DNA of 64,000 nt from Sipunculus nudus (taxonomy: Eukaryota; Annelida; Sipuncula; Golfingiida; Sipunculidae): NCBI GenBank assembly GCA_026874595.1, contig CM049306.1:2308019-2372018 (forward strand). The letters are read 5' to 3'. The notes beneath the pieces are model-generated. The model made no database searches. It worked only from the letters and a program-made list of their open reading frames with translations, and was not told where the DNA came from. A program made the position numbers and the translations under genes. Positions 45,780 through 58,458 of the stretch are shown here, piece by piece (the first letter of the stretch is position 1; each line of letters starts with the position of its first letter).

Positions 45780-48067
45780 AGATTGCTTATCAAGCAGCTA
45801 AAGGTTGCTGTGGTCAAGACCCCAGCCCTGTGCACTCTTTAAGCATAATTTTAAGAATTTTTAGGAGCCAATAGATGTGATGCCACCAAGCCAAGTAGGG
45901 AGCTGTGACAGTCCGCCACCGTTTTGTCCGCACTGTTGACCAAGGAAAGCTACAGCACCCATAGCCCAAGGCCCTAAGCAGGCCACACACCAGCATGGGC
46001 AGCCATAGACTGTCAGTCTAGAGACCTCAACCCGATCATCCCGACCCTAAGAATGATCATATGTTATCTTCATAAGCCGCTTTGCAAACTCTACTACAAA
46101 AACCTAGAACACCCTAAGTTGAGTTAGGCAGTGACAGGTGGTGCTAATTACTACCTCATTGTGTACTCTACCACTAGGTATGCCTGCAGCCATGTTTGGT
46201 ATAACATGTTTTATACTGTACTAGTGCCTTCTTTCAATCAAGAGGCAAATTCTAAAACTTATTGATTGGCTGAGAATCATTAATTTAAAGCGTACCAACT
46301 TGGCAAGTCAAGGTTTTGGTAGCAGAGTTTTACCCACAAATGTCACCAATGTACTTGAAAAAAAATCAAGAACAATTCAAGTACCGGTCAAGTACAGCCA
46401 TTTTCTATTCATCAGCATTTGACTGTTAATACATCTGATTTACAAATGCTAATGCAGTTCATAAAATGCTGCCTGGTATCCTGTGATTGTGTTATAGTTT
46501 AAGGATATGGCATATTTGTTTATTAAGAAATATTTAAATGAATCTGGAGAGGGGTGACAGACCATCTCTAGCTGCACACTGCGGGGCCTCAGCAGAGACT
46601 GACCCTGTATGTGATATAAGCCAAAAGACAATTCCCCATCATAAAACTTATCTTTCTAATGTTGTAAATTAAAGGAAATACAAGCAAGTGCACAAACTAC
46701 AAAGCTGTCACCCCTTCAAGGCAGTTAACTATCCCAGGGGTAATTGCTAACTTGCATCACTTCTGGACTAACAGGACAGGCAGCTTGCTGTTCCTCCTCC
46801 TGTCTTCACAAAGAAAGTTCATTATCTGCACAAAGGACAGGGCTACCAGGAAAGGTAATACAGTTTCAAATATGTCCCATCATGTTGGCATTTGCTGTAA
46901 AACCTGTATGTATAATCAAAATACTGGTGAAATCTCCACAACAGCCAAAATGTCAGACATAAAACTGTCCCTGCTCAAGTACCAAATTCAGCTGATTATG
47001 ATTCTCAAACACTCCTGTTTTTGATTTTCATCAATTAACACTTGCATTGTTATTTTAAATATTAATGATGATTTAATGTTGACATAATTTTCATATCTGA
47101 GTATGTAAATCTAAGTAATTTATTTCAGTATTAAAAACAGTATAAACTTTATCTACTTGGCATATTTTCACAATTACTAAAAACCATCCTATGTTCTTGC
47201 AAAGCATGTTCTATATCTATTCCTGAAGTCAGTAGGAGCAATCCTTTAACACTTGTTGTGAGCCACTGAAGCGTTGATGTCCCCCAAGTGGATTTCTCTC
47301 TGTGGTTTGAGCTGCTTCCTGGGTCTTCAGTCATCTTTGTGTTGTCCACCAGTAAATGACACACAAACAAACTCCCCAGGGAACAATAGGACTTCACACA
47401 GAAACAATACACGGAACTCACCAGATAACTTTTACCACCCTGCACTTCAGTATAAAATAGGGTTGACTCACGAATTCACTTGAGGAATTTCATTTTCAAC
47501 CCCAGATCCTTGTTCCATGGCCTTCACTGGTCGCTGTAGGTTCCTCCCCATGGATATTATTCAGACTCTGTAATATTATTTATGCTCGCCAGCGGATTTA
47601 CCATGAACTTTTTGTTACCCGATGTGAGCTTTTGTAAACTGTTTCAAGTATTTTGATACAAGGAATCCATGAACATTATGGACTTTTATGAAATACATAA
47701 AGTATTTCATTAATATTACAGGACTGGCCAGGGACTTCATTCAGCTCTATTATGCTTTAATTTTATCATTTTGTCTGTTGCTGTATATTGTAAAGAATAT
47801 GATTATTATTGCACCTATATTGTCTTCGACTTTATATATAAGGATACGTGTCTGAAATTTTGTGTTGCGGTCCGTTGGGTCATGTTTGCCATATGAACGA
47901 GGACTGTAACACATTAACCACTAGATAAATATTCTGCCATTATACATAATATGGTCATAATGTGGTCTTTGTAATGAGGAAATGTATGCTTTCATTTAAT
48001 TTATGTGAGCAAACTCTAGAAAAGGTCGGTAGAGATCAACCTATTTTTACTGATGATCAATCATGAA
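45780..48067 (-). other. Upstream region with low-confidence 5' exon candidates
   Basis: No certain gene is present. On the minus strand an ATG at 47551, and a second at 47518 in ideal context (GCCATGG), open MGRNLQRPVKAMEQGSGVEN and reach a donor-like TTC|GTGAGTCAAC at 47471, so this could be a first coding exon. Its phase (2) does not join directly to the 42712 exon (which needs 1), so an extra exon would be required. A 98-codon minus-strand frame at 47445-47149 has no recognised homology. At the array edge, GCTTGGTCAG|GTATG near 45770 could end a non-coding exon. Confidence 0.3.
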
Positions 48068-49240
48068 ATTACTATTGATTCCACACACTACTAGTAGCTC
48101 CCATGCTCTCTCCTTGCTATTGATTCCATACACTACTAGTAGCTCCCATGCTCTCTCCTTACTATTGATTCCACACACTACTAGTAGCTCCCATGCTCTC
48201 TCCTTGCTATTGATTCCACACACTACTAGTAGCTCCCATGCTCTCTCCTTGCTATTGCTTCCACACACTACTAGTAGCCCCCATGCTCTCTCCTTGCTAT
48301 TGATTCCACACACTACTAGTAGCTCCCATGCTCTCTCCTTGCTATTGATTCCACACACTACTAGTAGCCCCCATGCTCTCTCCTTACTATTGATTCCACA
48401 CACTACTAGTAGCTCCCATGCTCTCTCCTTGCTATTGATTCCACACACTACTAGCAGCTCCCATGCTCTCTCCTTGCTATTGATTCCACACACTACTAAC
48501 AGATCCCATGCTCTCTCCTTGCTATTGATTCCACACACTACTAGTAGCTCCCATGCTCTCTCCTTACTATTGATTCCACACACTACTAGTAGCTCCCATG
48601 CTCTCTCCTTACTATTGATTCCACACACTACTAGTAGCTCCCATTCTCTCTCCTTACTATTGATTCCACACTCTACTAGTAGCTCCCATAATCTCTCCTT
48701 ACTATTGATTCCACACGCTACTAGTAGCTCCCATGCTCTCTCCTTACTATTGATTCCACACACTACTAGTAGCTCCCATGCTCTCTCCTTACTATTGATT
48801 CAACACACTACTAGTAGCTCCCATGCTCTCTCCTTACTATTGATTCCACACACTACTAGTAGCTCCCATGCTCTTCTCCTTACTATTGATTCCACACACT
48901 ACTAGTAGCTCCCATGCTCTCTCCTTACTATTGATTCAACACACTACTAGTAGCTCCCATGCTCTCTCCTTACTATTGATTCCACACACTACTAGTAGCT
49001 CCCATGCTCTTCTCCTTACTATTGATTCCACACACTACTAGTAGCTCCCATGCTCTCTCCTTACTATTGATTCCACACACTACTAGTAGCTCCCATGCTC
49101 TCTCCTTACTATTGATTCCACACACTACTAGTAGCTCCCATGTTCTCTCCTTACTATTAATTCCACACACTACTAGTAGCTCCCATGCTCTCTCCTTACT
49201 ATTGATTCCACACACTACTAGTAGCTCCCATGCTCTCTCC
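48068..49240. repeat. 45-bp minisatellite
   Basis: About 26 units of CTATTGATTCCACACACTAC then TAGTAGCTCCCATGCTCTCT and CCTTG or CCTTA. The 45-bp length is divisible by three, so both strands have long open frames (+ 48063-48905; - 48763-48047). They are compositionally trivial and not called as genes. On the minus strand ATCAATA|GTAAGGAG is a possible donor. At the right edge the plus strand shows CTCTCCCTTTCCTACAG, a good acceptor by sequence but without a supported exon. Confidence 0.93.
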
Positions 49241-50047
49241 CTTTCCTACAGCTCTCGATTGTGAGAGAGTCCAAGTAAAAGGTGTTTGAAAACTGGAGAA
49301 ATTCCAGTGAACAATAAAATTATATAGTATCCACTCTGTGAGTGTCAGAAATAAGAATACTATTTTCATCATAAGGTAGCATAATATATGGTACTACTTT
49401 AACAGTGTTCTATCCCTAAAACAATTGAATTAGGTAGGTCTCCATCTTGAGCAGTAAAAACAAACATATCTGGTGGGGAGTTCCCTGGGTCCCCCCCCCC
49501 ATATAAAATGTCATACCTGTCATCTATTTCCAGCACAGAGTCAAGATCTGTTGTGTTTATACTTGACATTCATGATAAATCTTTTGCATGAGAATAATGC
49601 ATCATATGTGCCACCTTGTGGTTGTCCCAACTCTGAAACAACTGTCAGGCCCAGTGAAGCTTAACTTCTAGAAGTGGGTATGGTTTTGACACTAAACTTC
49701 TAAAGCAGGAATTGCAGTGAAATTTCTTTTTCTAATTTATACAAAAATACAATTTTTTGTCTGGAACAGGATAAACATTTTTGTGTGTTTTTTAAGCTTT
49801 TTATGCAGCAGGTATTCATAGAACTGGATACCTACAAGGCTACACCACATAATCAAAATGAAGTAAGACTGGAGAGTACACCTGACCATACATCCTGACC
49901 ATATGAGCCTGTGGTGCTAGCCTGGTTGCCTGACGTCACCTAAGTGTGGCAGGTACATAAAACAGCCTTATGTCATATGGAGTGGCCCAGTGGAAACAAA
50001 GTGGGAGCGGAATGTGACAATTTAATTTGGTACTTCTCTCATTTAAA
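49241..50047. other. Spacer with a perfect CRE-like palindrome
   Basis: No gene recognised. TGACGTCA, the cAMP-response-element palindrome, is at 49931-49938. A C-run is at about 49491-49500. A regulatory role is only a possibility. Confidence 0.35.
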
Positions 50048-51179
50048 CTAGTGGCCCATGGTCCATGACGCTCAGCTGAATTCAAGGAATGTTGAAAAAT
50101 GAGCAAAATGATTGCAAGAGTGCCAAAAAATCAGGAATTTTGTGAAGAGTCCTTAGAAATGTCTGGTTTACGAGAAAACTCTCCAAAATGGATTGACAGG
50201 CTAAATTTCGGACCAATACCTTGAACCACTCCTAAAATATGAGCAATTTTCACCCAAAAACATGTATGGATAGACGCCCCAAGAAAACTATTGCAGATGG
50301 CACCACCAGCCTTGAATACAACATGGAGGAGTCCAAGATCTATGGGTATGCACCAATTCAGGCCAATACAGCAAATCACTAGTGAGAAAAGAGCTTTTTT
50401 TTAATTCTACAAAACCAGGAAAGTAGGTGGCGCCACCTGTCTGGCTTATGAGAAAACTTTCCAAGATGGATGGACATGCCAGATTTCATACCAATATCTT
50501 GAACCATTTCTGAGATATGAGCAATTTTCACCAAGAGCACATGTACGGATGGACACCACAGGAAAATGATTGCAGGTGGCTCCAACAGTCTTGTTTACGA
50601 GATGTAGGTGTTGAGGATTCATGAACATGCACATAATAACCCAATATATTGAAGAACCACTAAAATGAACAGATGGTGAATCCACAGATGGACACTATGC
50701 AAAAAGTATTGTAGGTGGCGCCACCAGTCGCAATTATGAGATAGAGAGATCCAAGGACTATGGACATGCAGACTTTCAGCACAAAACATTTAGCCACTCC
50801 TGAGATACGGGCTGTTATCTCAAAAACACCCAGATTCATACTGCACAGAAAGGATTGCTGGTGGTGCCACCTGTCTTCGTTAGGCACAACAACATAGGTG
50901 AAGGAACAACTATGCTGGGTTTCGGAAAGATCAGACCAAGGGTCTCAGAGGAGTTCTCTGGAAACTAAAGCAGAATTTTTGTATCACATTTTAATAATCT
51001 TGGGGGTACTTACAAGACCCATAGCTTTGAGGATATGGGTAACAGAGACCTAATTTCAAATTTCCATGGGGACTTTTCATGGACCTCCTTTGATGTCAAG
51101 TTAGAAGATTCCAGGTCCAGCAGTTATGATTTGTGCCCTGTTAACAGCTTCTTTGAAGGTATCAAAAACAGATAAAAAC
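50048..51179 (+). mobile_element. Modular GGTGGCxCCACC element, left half, split by an insertion
   Basis: The head is GTGGCCCATGGTCCATGACG then CTCAGCTGAATTCAAGGAA. Modules of about 145 bp follow, each with a GGTGGCGCCACC-like palindrome (50288, 50426, 50574, 50714, 50859). The element is cut at 51179 in an A-rich stretch by a copy of the long repeat family and resumes at 54399. Confidence 0.65.
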
Positions 51180-54100
51180 AAGGGACCCATGGGTCACGGC
51201 GCTCAGCTGATCGTGATTGGACTATAAATGTTTCTCCACTGTGATACTATATCGAGTCGATAAAGCTTATGAATATCATGGACATATTGGGCTATTATAA
51301 AGGAATGTAATGTAATATGTTAGTAAATGATAAATGAAATTACCTGACTGATGGATTAATAGAGTCAAATATAGTGGTTCATTTTTTATTTATTTAGGAG
51401 GGGTTGAAAATTGTGATATATTTGAGCAAATATGAATGCAATGACAGCAGTAATAAGCAGTAGTAGAATCATGATAAGGCTATTTGTTGAAGGATCTAAA
51501 GTGTATGGTAGTCTGCAAGCTTTCAATTTGACAGATATGATGTTATGATTAACTATGCTGATGAAGTGATTTATGAATTTGTGACTGTATGACACCATAT
51601 CTCTTTAGTCTTGACAAGATACATTATTGTGATGCCCACTATGTCTACATATTACACAATACTGACATAATTTCTGGCATGTATATAGGTACCTATGGAC
51701 GAATAGTTATACAAAATATTAAAGTATGAATATATCTGATTCATCTTGTTCTTGCTTACTGAGGCTGACTTTGGGATGGAGTTCGGAGAAGGGAAAAGTG
51801 AGGCAGCACAAAGGTGGATGTAGCAATATTCTATTGTAATGTTTTTCATTTATATAAGAATATGAAAAGCTAAGAGTAAAGGGGCCCTCCTACTTGGTAA
51901 TAGTAAAGTTCTTAATATATGATTGCAAACTAATACTCTGACAAGACTGTCATGAAGAAAAACAGTAAAAGTTTTAAGATACTGTGATGCTTATGAAAAT
52001 TTACAGATGGACAGGCAAGTGGCCAGAATGGAATAATACCTTTATTTCACTTTCAAGGGAATAATGCATTTAAGTTTATATATAATCCTATTTTTTTTAA
52101 GCATATCCACTTTTTCCATTAAGAAGTTTTTATCTGACTCATTTTTTTATTTACAGGTTTTATAAATTTTTAATTAAAAAAAAATGAAAATATAAGTTAA
52201 AATATTAGAATTGTTGCAAAAGTTGCAATCATTATATATACAGAGTAAAAAACTGAAACTATAAGTTAAAATATTAGAATTGTTGCAAAAGTTGCAATCA
52301 TCATATATCCAGAGTGTAGCTCATATTGGGTCATATTATGCATACACACATATTTTATTATTTTTAAATCATAAATGTTTAAACTGAATTTAAAAGAAAA
52401 TAATGCCACAACATGGCATCTACAAGAATATTCCTTGAATCACTATTAAAAAGTTTTGCACATTGGAGTTTTCAGTACATGCTTAATTTTATTCACCAAA
52501 ATAAAATAAAAGATTCAGTAAATTTGATAAAATGAAACATCTTTTCAAATAAAGTATACACACTGTTGGTTGAATGAGGGACAAACAATATTATTGTGCT
52601 AATTACTATCCCAGTTTTGATTTATTACTGGAATTTATAGTCAATTTCACACCTGGTGAAGTTTTTATTCCTCTGAAGTAAGGAATTACTTATCTCATGA
52701 ACATCCACACTTTCATAGCAATACACCACTTTGTGAACACAATTAAATTTACACTTTAATCATTGCAACCCTGGTGGTACAATACAAAATCTAAAATGTA
52801 GCATAGCCTAGAATAAGAATGAATCTAATACAGAAAATAATAACATTCATCTAGTTTATGCACCATCTGGGGGGGGGGGGGAGTGCAGGGCAGAAGGGAA
52901 GCCTGCTGGTAGTGGCCAAGCTGACCCAAGGCAAGCTGCCTGGGGTGGGTTACATAATGCAAGTGAAGGCTGTACTACTAGGTGGGCTAGATGTAAACAA
53001 CACTTGACATGGTGTATGAAAACATGAATAAAAGCTATTCTTTCCAATCAATTTCTTTGAAATTTCAGATTTTAAAAGATTAAATCCTTATGTATATATG
53101 CTGTGAAAATTAAATCAACAGTGCCAAAGTTGGACAAAATTTAAGGTATTGATTTTTTATTTATGCTAATAACTTGAAAAATTTGCAAAATTCAGATCTA
53201 ATTTTGGGTGAGCAATTGAATCTTGATTAAATAAAGTTATATTCCTGAAAAAAAGTCTCTAGGTTCAGCAATTCTCGTGTTAGGTGAGTAAATATATTTC
53301 CTGATCTTTTTAAAAATTGCATTATGTTTTGGCCCATAACTTCAAAATAATACCAAATACTGACCTAATTTTTGGTATGTTCATAGAAAATGTATAAAAG
53401 AATGTGAATACTAAATACAAACACAAACAGATCAGTGGTTTTGATATTAGGCAGCCTTGAAGTGTAACAATGGCTTTTTTATGGAAAACAGTTTTTTTTC
53501 CTTAATATCTCGAAGGAACGAAGTCCTAATGACCCAATTTTCGGTATGGTAGGAGATTTTGGGGACATCTAAAATTATGCCATCAGCCTGGGGAGCATAG
53601 AGATGTGCACTGAATGACCTACAGTCATCAAAGTGGACTGCTTGACAATGTAAGGGAATACAACAAGAGCTTCAAAAAAATTCAATAACTAGCCTATTTT
53701 TGCAGCTTTTATTTTCAAATTTCAGATTTTAACAGATTAAATCCTTATGTATACATGCTGTGAAAATTAAATCCACAGTTCTTACAGGAAAAAAACGTGC
53801 TGTGGCCAAAGTTGGGCAAAATTTAAGGTACCAATTTTATATTTTTGCCAATATTTAAAAAAAATAACAGATTTTGATCTAATTTTTGGTATACAATTAA
53901 ATTTTGATTAATTAAAGTTGTATTACTGGAAAAAAGTCCCTACCTTTAACACTTTTGGTCTTAAGTGACCAAATATCTTCCTGTTTTTTTTACAAAGTCC
54001 ATTATGTTTGGGCCCATAACTTTTTTAAATTATATAATACTGACTTAATATCTGGCATGTACATAGGAACTATATAGAGGAATATTTATGGTAAATATGA

Positions 54101-54398
54101 ACAAAACCAGATGACTGGTTTTGATAATAGACAGTCCTGAAGTGTGAAAATAGATTTCTAATAAAAAATTGAGGTTTTTCCTTAATATCTTGAAGGAACG
54201 AAGACCTATTGACCAAATTTTCGGCATGGTAGGAGATTTTGGGGACATCTAACTGTATGCCAAATTTCAGATTCATAGGTCCAACGGTGTTGAAACGTGC
54301 AAGTCTTACGGACGGACATCCAGACGGACAGACAGACGGACGGCGGACAATGGACCACGACTATAGGTCAGATGACTTATAGTCAGCTGAGCTAAAAA
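51180..54398 (+). mobile_element. Long interspersed repeat family, copy 3 (nested)
   Basis: It begins GGGACCCATGGGTCACGGCG and ends TATAGTCAGCTGAGCTAAAA, as at 11000-13827, and is near-identical to that copy by eye. The G-run is at 52869-52880. An extra interior block (about 53100-53650) resembles 9890-10400 of copy 1 more than copy 2, so copies 1 and 3 share a segment that copy 2 seems to lack. No coding capacity. Confidence 0.72.
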
Positions 54399-55795
54399 TT
54401 GAAGAAAATAATCAAAATACATGTGGCGCCACCAGTTTGCAGGAACTGATGGAACACTCCATGATCAATATTCATGCAAAGAATCTGGTGATCAATGCAG
54501 TAGTTATTCAGATTCTTGAGCTTTCGTATCAAAGTTTTAATCATTCTGAGGGGTACTTACAAGCCCCATAGTTAGGAGAGTATGAGTAACAGAGACCAAA
54601 TTTCAGGTTTCCATGAAGACTTCTTGTGGACCTCCCTTGATGTCAAGTAACAAGATTCCAGGTCCAGCAGTTACAATTTGTGCCCTGTTAACAGATGACA
54701 GCTTCTTTGAAGGTATCAGAAATTGAGAGAAAAAAAAATGTAAAGATTAGAAAAAATACTGGTGGTGCCACCAGTATGTAGGAACTGATGGATGACTCTA
54801 TGATCAATTTCATGCAAAGAATCATCATGATCAACGCAGTAATTATTCAGATACTGAAGCTTTTGTATCAAAATTTTGATTATTCTAGGGGGTACTTATG
54901 AGACCCATAGCTTGGAGTATATGGGTAACAGAGACTTTATTTCAGGTTTCCAAGGAGTTTTATCAAGGACCTCCCTGGATGTCAAGTAAGAAGATTCCAG
55001 ATCCAGCAGGTATGATTTGTGCCCTGTTAACAGATGACAGCTTCTTTGAAGGTATCAAAAAAGAGAAAAAATTCGTAAAAATTAGAAAAAAATAAGGTGG
55101 GGCCACCAGTTTGCAGGAACTGATGGAACACTCCATGACCAATATTCATGCAAAGAATCATGGTGATCAATGCAAAAGTTATTCAGATACTCAAGCTTTT
55201 GTATCAAAGGTTTAATTATTCTGAGGGGTTCTTACCAGCCAAATAGCTAAGAGGATAAGAGTAACAGAGACCAAATTTCAGGTTTCCATGAAGACTTCTT
55301 GTGGACCTCCCTTGATGTCAAGTAACAAGATTCCAGGTCCAGCAGTTAGGATTTATGCCCTGTTAACAGTTGACAGCTTCTTTGAAGGTATCAAAAAAAG
55401 AGAAAAAAATTCGTAAAAATTGAAAAAAAAATATGTGGCGCCACCAGTTTGTAGGAACTGATCGAACACTCCATGATCAATATCCATGCTAAGAATCATG
55501 GTGATCAATGCAGTAGTTATTCAAATACTTGAGGTTTGTATCAAATTGTTGATTATTCTGGGGGTACTTACGAGACCCATAGCTTGGAGAATATGGGTAA
55601 CAGAGACATTATTTCAGGTTTCCAAGGAGATTTTTCATGGACCTCCAAAGATGTCAAGTTAGAAGATTCCAGGGCCAGAGGTTATGATTTGTTCCCTGTT
55701 AGCGGACAACCGGACGGCTGTACAGACAGACAGACGACGGACAAAGGGTGATCGCTATAGCTCAGATAACTTTCAGTGAGATGAGCTAAAAAGGC
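54399..55795 (+). mobile_element. Modular GGTGGCxCCACC element, right half
   Basis: Four tandem modules of about 335 bp (palindrome-containing starts near 54421, 54759, 55095, 55434). Each has CAGGAACTGAT and GCCCTGTTAACAG, and ends in TCTTTGAAGGTATC. It terminates with CCGGACGG..AGACAGACAGACGAC (55710-55740) and TATAGCTCAGATAACTTTCA. The left half is 50048-51179. Confidence 0.65.
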
Positions 55796-56831
55796 TATGC
55801 TTCAGGTCTGGTCTCGGACACCCATCACACAGGCTAAAGTTCTGGCAGTTCCTATAGGCATGCAAACTGACACTGCCGGATCGACCAGAGCATTTGCTGA
55901 TGGTCCGGCACTTAGTGTTTCAAATAGAAATTTCATTTAATTTGAATTCTATCACTTTATGTTGGATATTCTACTCTAACAGTGTTTGATTTATTTTTAT
56001 ATGAACATTCTATGAAAAGTTATTTTTAATATTGCTTTGCAGGATATCAGCCAGTTCTCACCCAGAAAACCTGTGACCACTAGGCAGGCCTGCAGCAGGC
56101 TTGGCCGATTGCCAGGTCAATAAGGGGGCGTGGCACTCTCCCTAATTAGGGGGTGTGTCACCTCCTGCATGATTCAGTGATAGTTATACACAAGTTATAT
56201 TATGATTTTCATTATAAATGATTCATGTGAATTAAATTGTGTGCTGATTTTCATATAATTAAACAGATTTTTAAACAGATACACATATTATTTCTTGCTC
56301 TCATATTACCATCATGCACTCAAATTTGAGATCAGAGGAACTCCATATGTTATATTGTTATGTTATATAAATTCATATATATAATTTATTACAATATATT
56401 TGTCATTGTATTTCAAAGCTTTAATGATGTATATTCCTGTAATTTTTCCCTAGAAAATAACAATGAAGTTTAAAAATTCATCACAGTCCTAATTTTTTAA
56501 TTCATCTCAAAAATATAAAGTAGAATTTACAATCATATATTCCACATACTATATGCAAGAACTGGTTCTATGTTAATATCAAAACCATAACAGATGTACT
56601 ATAGATGTACTTTATGTAATAATACTTTTATAATCATAGATTTAAAAACACCAAATAAAACCACAAAAGTCACTTATATCACAAGTTAGCTATTGTAAAT
56701 ATCTAATTCTCCTCTGATAATGTCAACCAGGACACCTGTCATGTCATGTCATAAACTTTTATGATCACATATTAAAAAAAATGAATAATAGGCAATTATA
56801 TCTCGTCAGTTATTGATAAACATCTAAATCC
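55796..56831. other. Mostly AT-rich spacer with a partial copy of the next array's edge
   Basis: Nothing recognised from 55796 to 56690. At 56690-56760 the minus strand holds VLVDIIRGELDIYNS then stop. This matches VLVDIIRRDLDVYQ then stop at the left edge of the 51-bp array (56810-56860). It looks like a diverged duplication of about 110 bp. Confidence 0.45.
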
Positions 56832-57716
56832 CTTCTGATAATGTCAACCAGAACCTCAGAGACTGTCATATAGCATGGTGTGTCATTCATAAATTCAACC
56901 AGAACCTCAGAGACTGTCATATAGCATGGTGTGTCATTCATAAATTCAACCAGAACCTCAGAGACTGTCATATAGCATGGTGTGTCATTCATAAATTCAA
57001 CCAGAACCTCAGAGACTGTCATATAGCATGGTGTGTCATTCATAAATTCAACCAGAACCTCAGAGACTGTCATATAGCATGGTGTGTCATTCATAAATTC
57101 AACCAGAACCTCAGAGACTGTCATATAGCATGGTGTGTCATTCATAAATTCAACCAGAACCTCAGAGACTGTCATATAGCATGGTGTGTCATTCATAAAT
57201 TCAACCAGAACCTCAGAGACTGTCATTTAGCATGGTGTGTCATTCATAAATTCAACCAGAACCTCAGAGACTGTCATATAGCATGGTGTGTCATTCATAA
57301 ATTCAACCAGAACCTCAGAGACTGTCATATAGCATGGTGTGTCATTCATAAATTCCACCAGAACCTCAGAGACTGTCATATAGCATGGTGTGTCATTCAT
57401 AAATTCAACCAGAACCTCAGAAACTGTCATATAGCATGGTGTGTCATTCATAAATTCAACCAGAACCTCAGAGACTGTCATATAGCATGGTGTGTCATTC
57501 ATAAATTCAACCAGAACCTCAGAGACTGTCATATAGCATGGTGTGTCATTCATAAATTCAACCAGAACCTCAGAGACTGTCATATAGCATGGTGTGTCAT
57601 TCATAAATTCAACCAGAACCTCAGAGACTGTCATATAGCATGGTGTGTCATTCATAAATTCAACCAGAACCTCAGAGACTGTCATATAGCATGGTGTGTC
57701 ATTCATAAATTCCATT
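56832..57716. repeat. 51-bp minisatellite
   Basis: About 17 nearly identical units of AACCAGAACCTCAGAGACTG then TCATATAGCATGGTGTGTCA and TTCATAAATTC. The minus strand is open as a 17-residue repeat (MTVSEVLVEFMNDTPCY), apart from one unit at 57227 where TAT has become TAA. On the minus strand ATGACAG|TCTCTGAG|GTTC contains acceptor- and donor-like words. No flanking exon could be supported, so coding status is doubtful. Confidence 0.92.
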
Positions 57717-58328
57717 CAATATTCAAGTTCATTGTATCTTTTTTAAGTCACCGATCTTGCCATCCCAATAGGTCTTTTCACCATGCTATATTAGCCTGTA
57801 TTATTTTTTTTAATGAGAGAAGTACCAATAAATTTTAGTTTAACAATTGTACAACTTATTTATGAGCTGAACAATGGTTTCATGGTTTGTGTCGACCTTA
57901 TTTTAGAACATATAATGTTAACTTAGAAATTTTACGACACTTTACTGTATAAATTTACTGACATACTCAGGCTGTGTTGACTGATATATCAGACCTGGAA
58001 TGTCGGCTGTATCATACCGGCCACTTCATCCGACTGAAGTCTCGTACAGACAGTGATGACACTGCCTGACCTTCTGTCTGTTGTGGGAAAACACTGTGTA
58101 CACGCAGTCCTGCCACAGAAAAATATCTCAAGCAGCAGCACCTGAAAGTTCGTCTGTCATGCGTCTTCCCTGCCAGAGGAGATTCCATGCAAATTAGCAT
58201 GCTGGGGCCATTTACCGGAAATTTACAAAAAGCCAAGCTAGACTGGTATCTCGTCTTATTTTTGTGAAATATCACTAGACTGGTACCTCGTTACGGTATG
58301 TGAATTTATAGTTTGTATGGTCAAAACT
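57717..58328. other. Spacer; possible regulatory or first-exon sequence
   Basis: A POU-octamer word ATGCAAAT overlaps an inverted partner in ATGCAAATTAGCAT (58187-58200). Around it is a less AT-rich stretch (58000-58270). On the minus strand this has an 87-codon frame ending near GTGGCCG|GTATGA, a donor-like site at about 58018. No homology was recognised. It could be an upstream exon or promoter of the minus-strand gene, but nothing shows this. Confidence 0.25.
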
Positions 58329-58458
58329 AGTGGCCCATGGACCATGACGCTCAGCTGAATTCAAGGAACTTTGAACAATGAGTAAAATGACTTGCAGAGA
58401 GTTGAAAGTCATGCATTTTGCCAATAGTCCTGGGAAATGAGTTACTGCAACCTTAATC
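58329..58458 (+). mobile_element. Fragment of the GGTGGCxCCACC element head
   Basis: About 120 bp starting GTGGCCCATGGACCATGACG and CTCAGCTGAATTCAAGGAAC, homologous to 50048-50165. It is truncated where the pentanucleotide tail of the LINE begins. Confidence 0.65.

Noticed and set aside
47149-47445. 98-codon minus-strand frame as a gene
   Set aside because: No homology recognised, no convincing acceptor and donor pair in a usable phase, ordinary length for AT-moderate DNA.
48047-48905. Overlapping plus and minus frames with LLLIPHTTSSSHALS or CGINSKERAWELLV repeats
   Set aside because: 45-bp minisatellite, open on both strands; no exon support.
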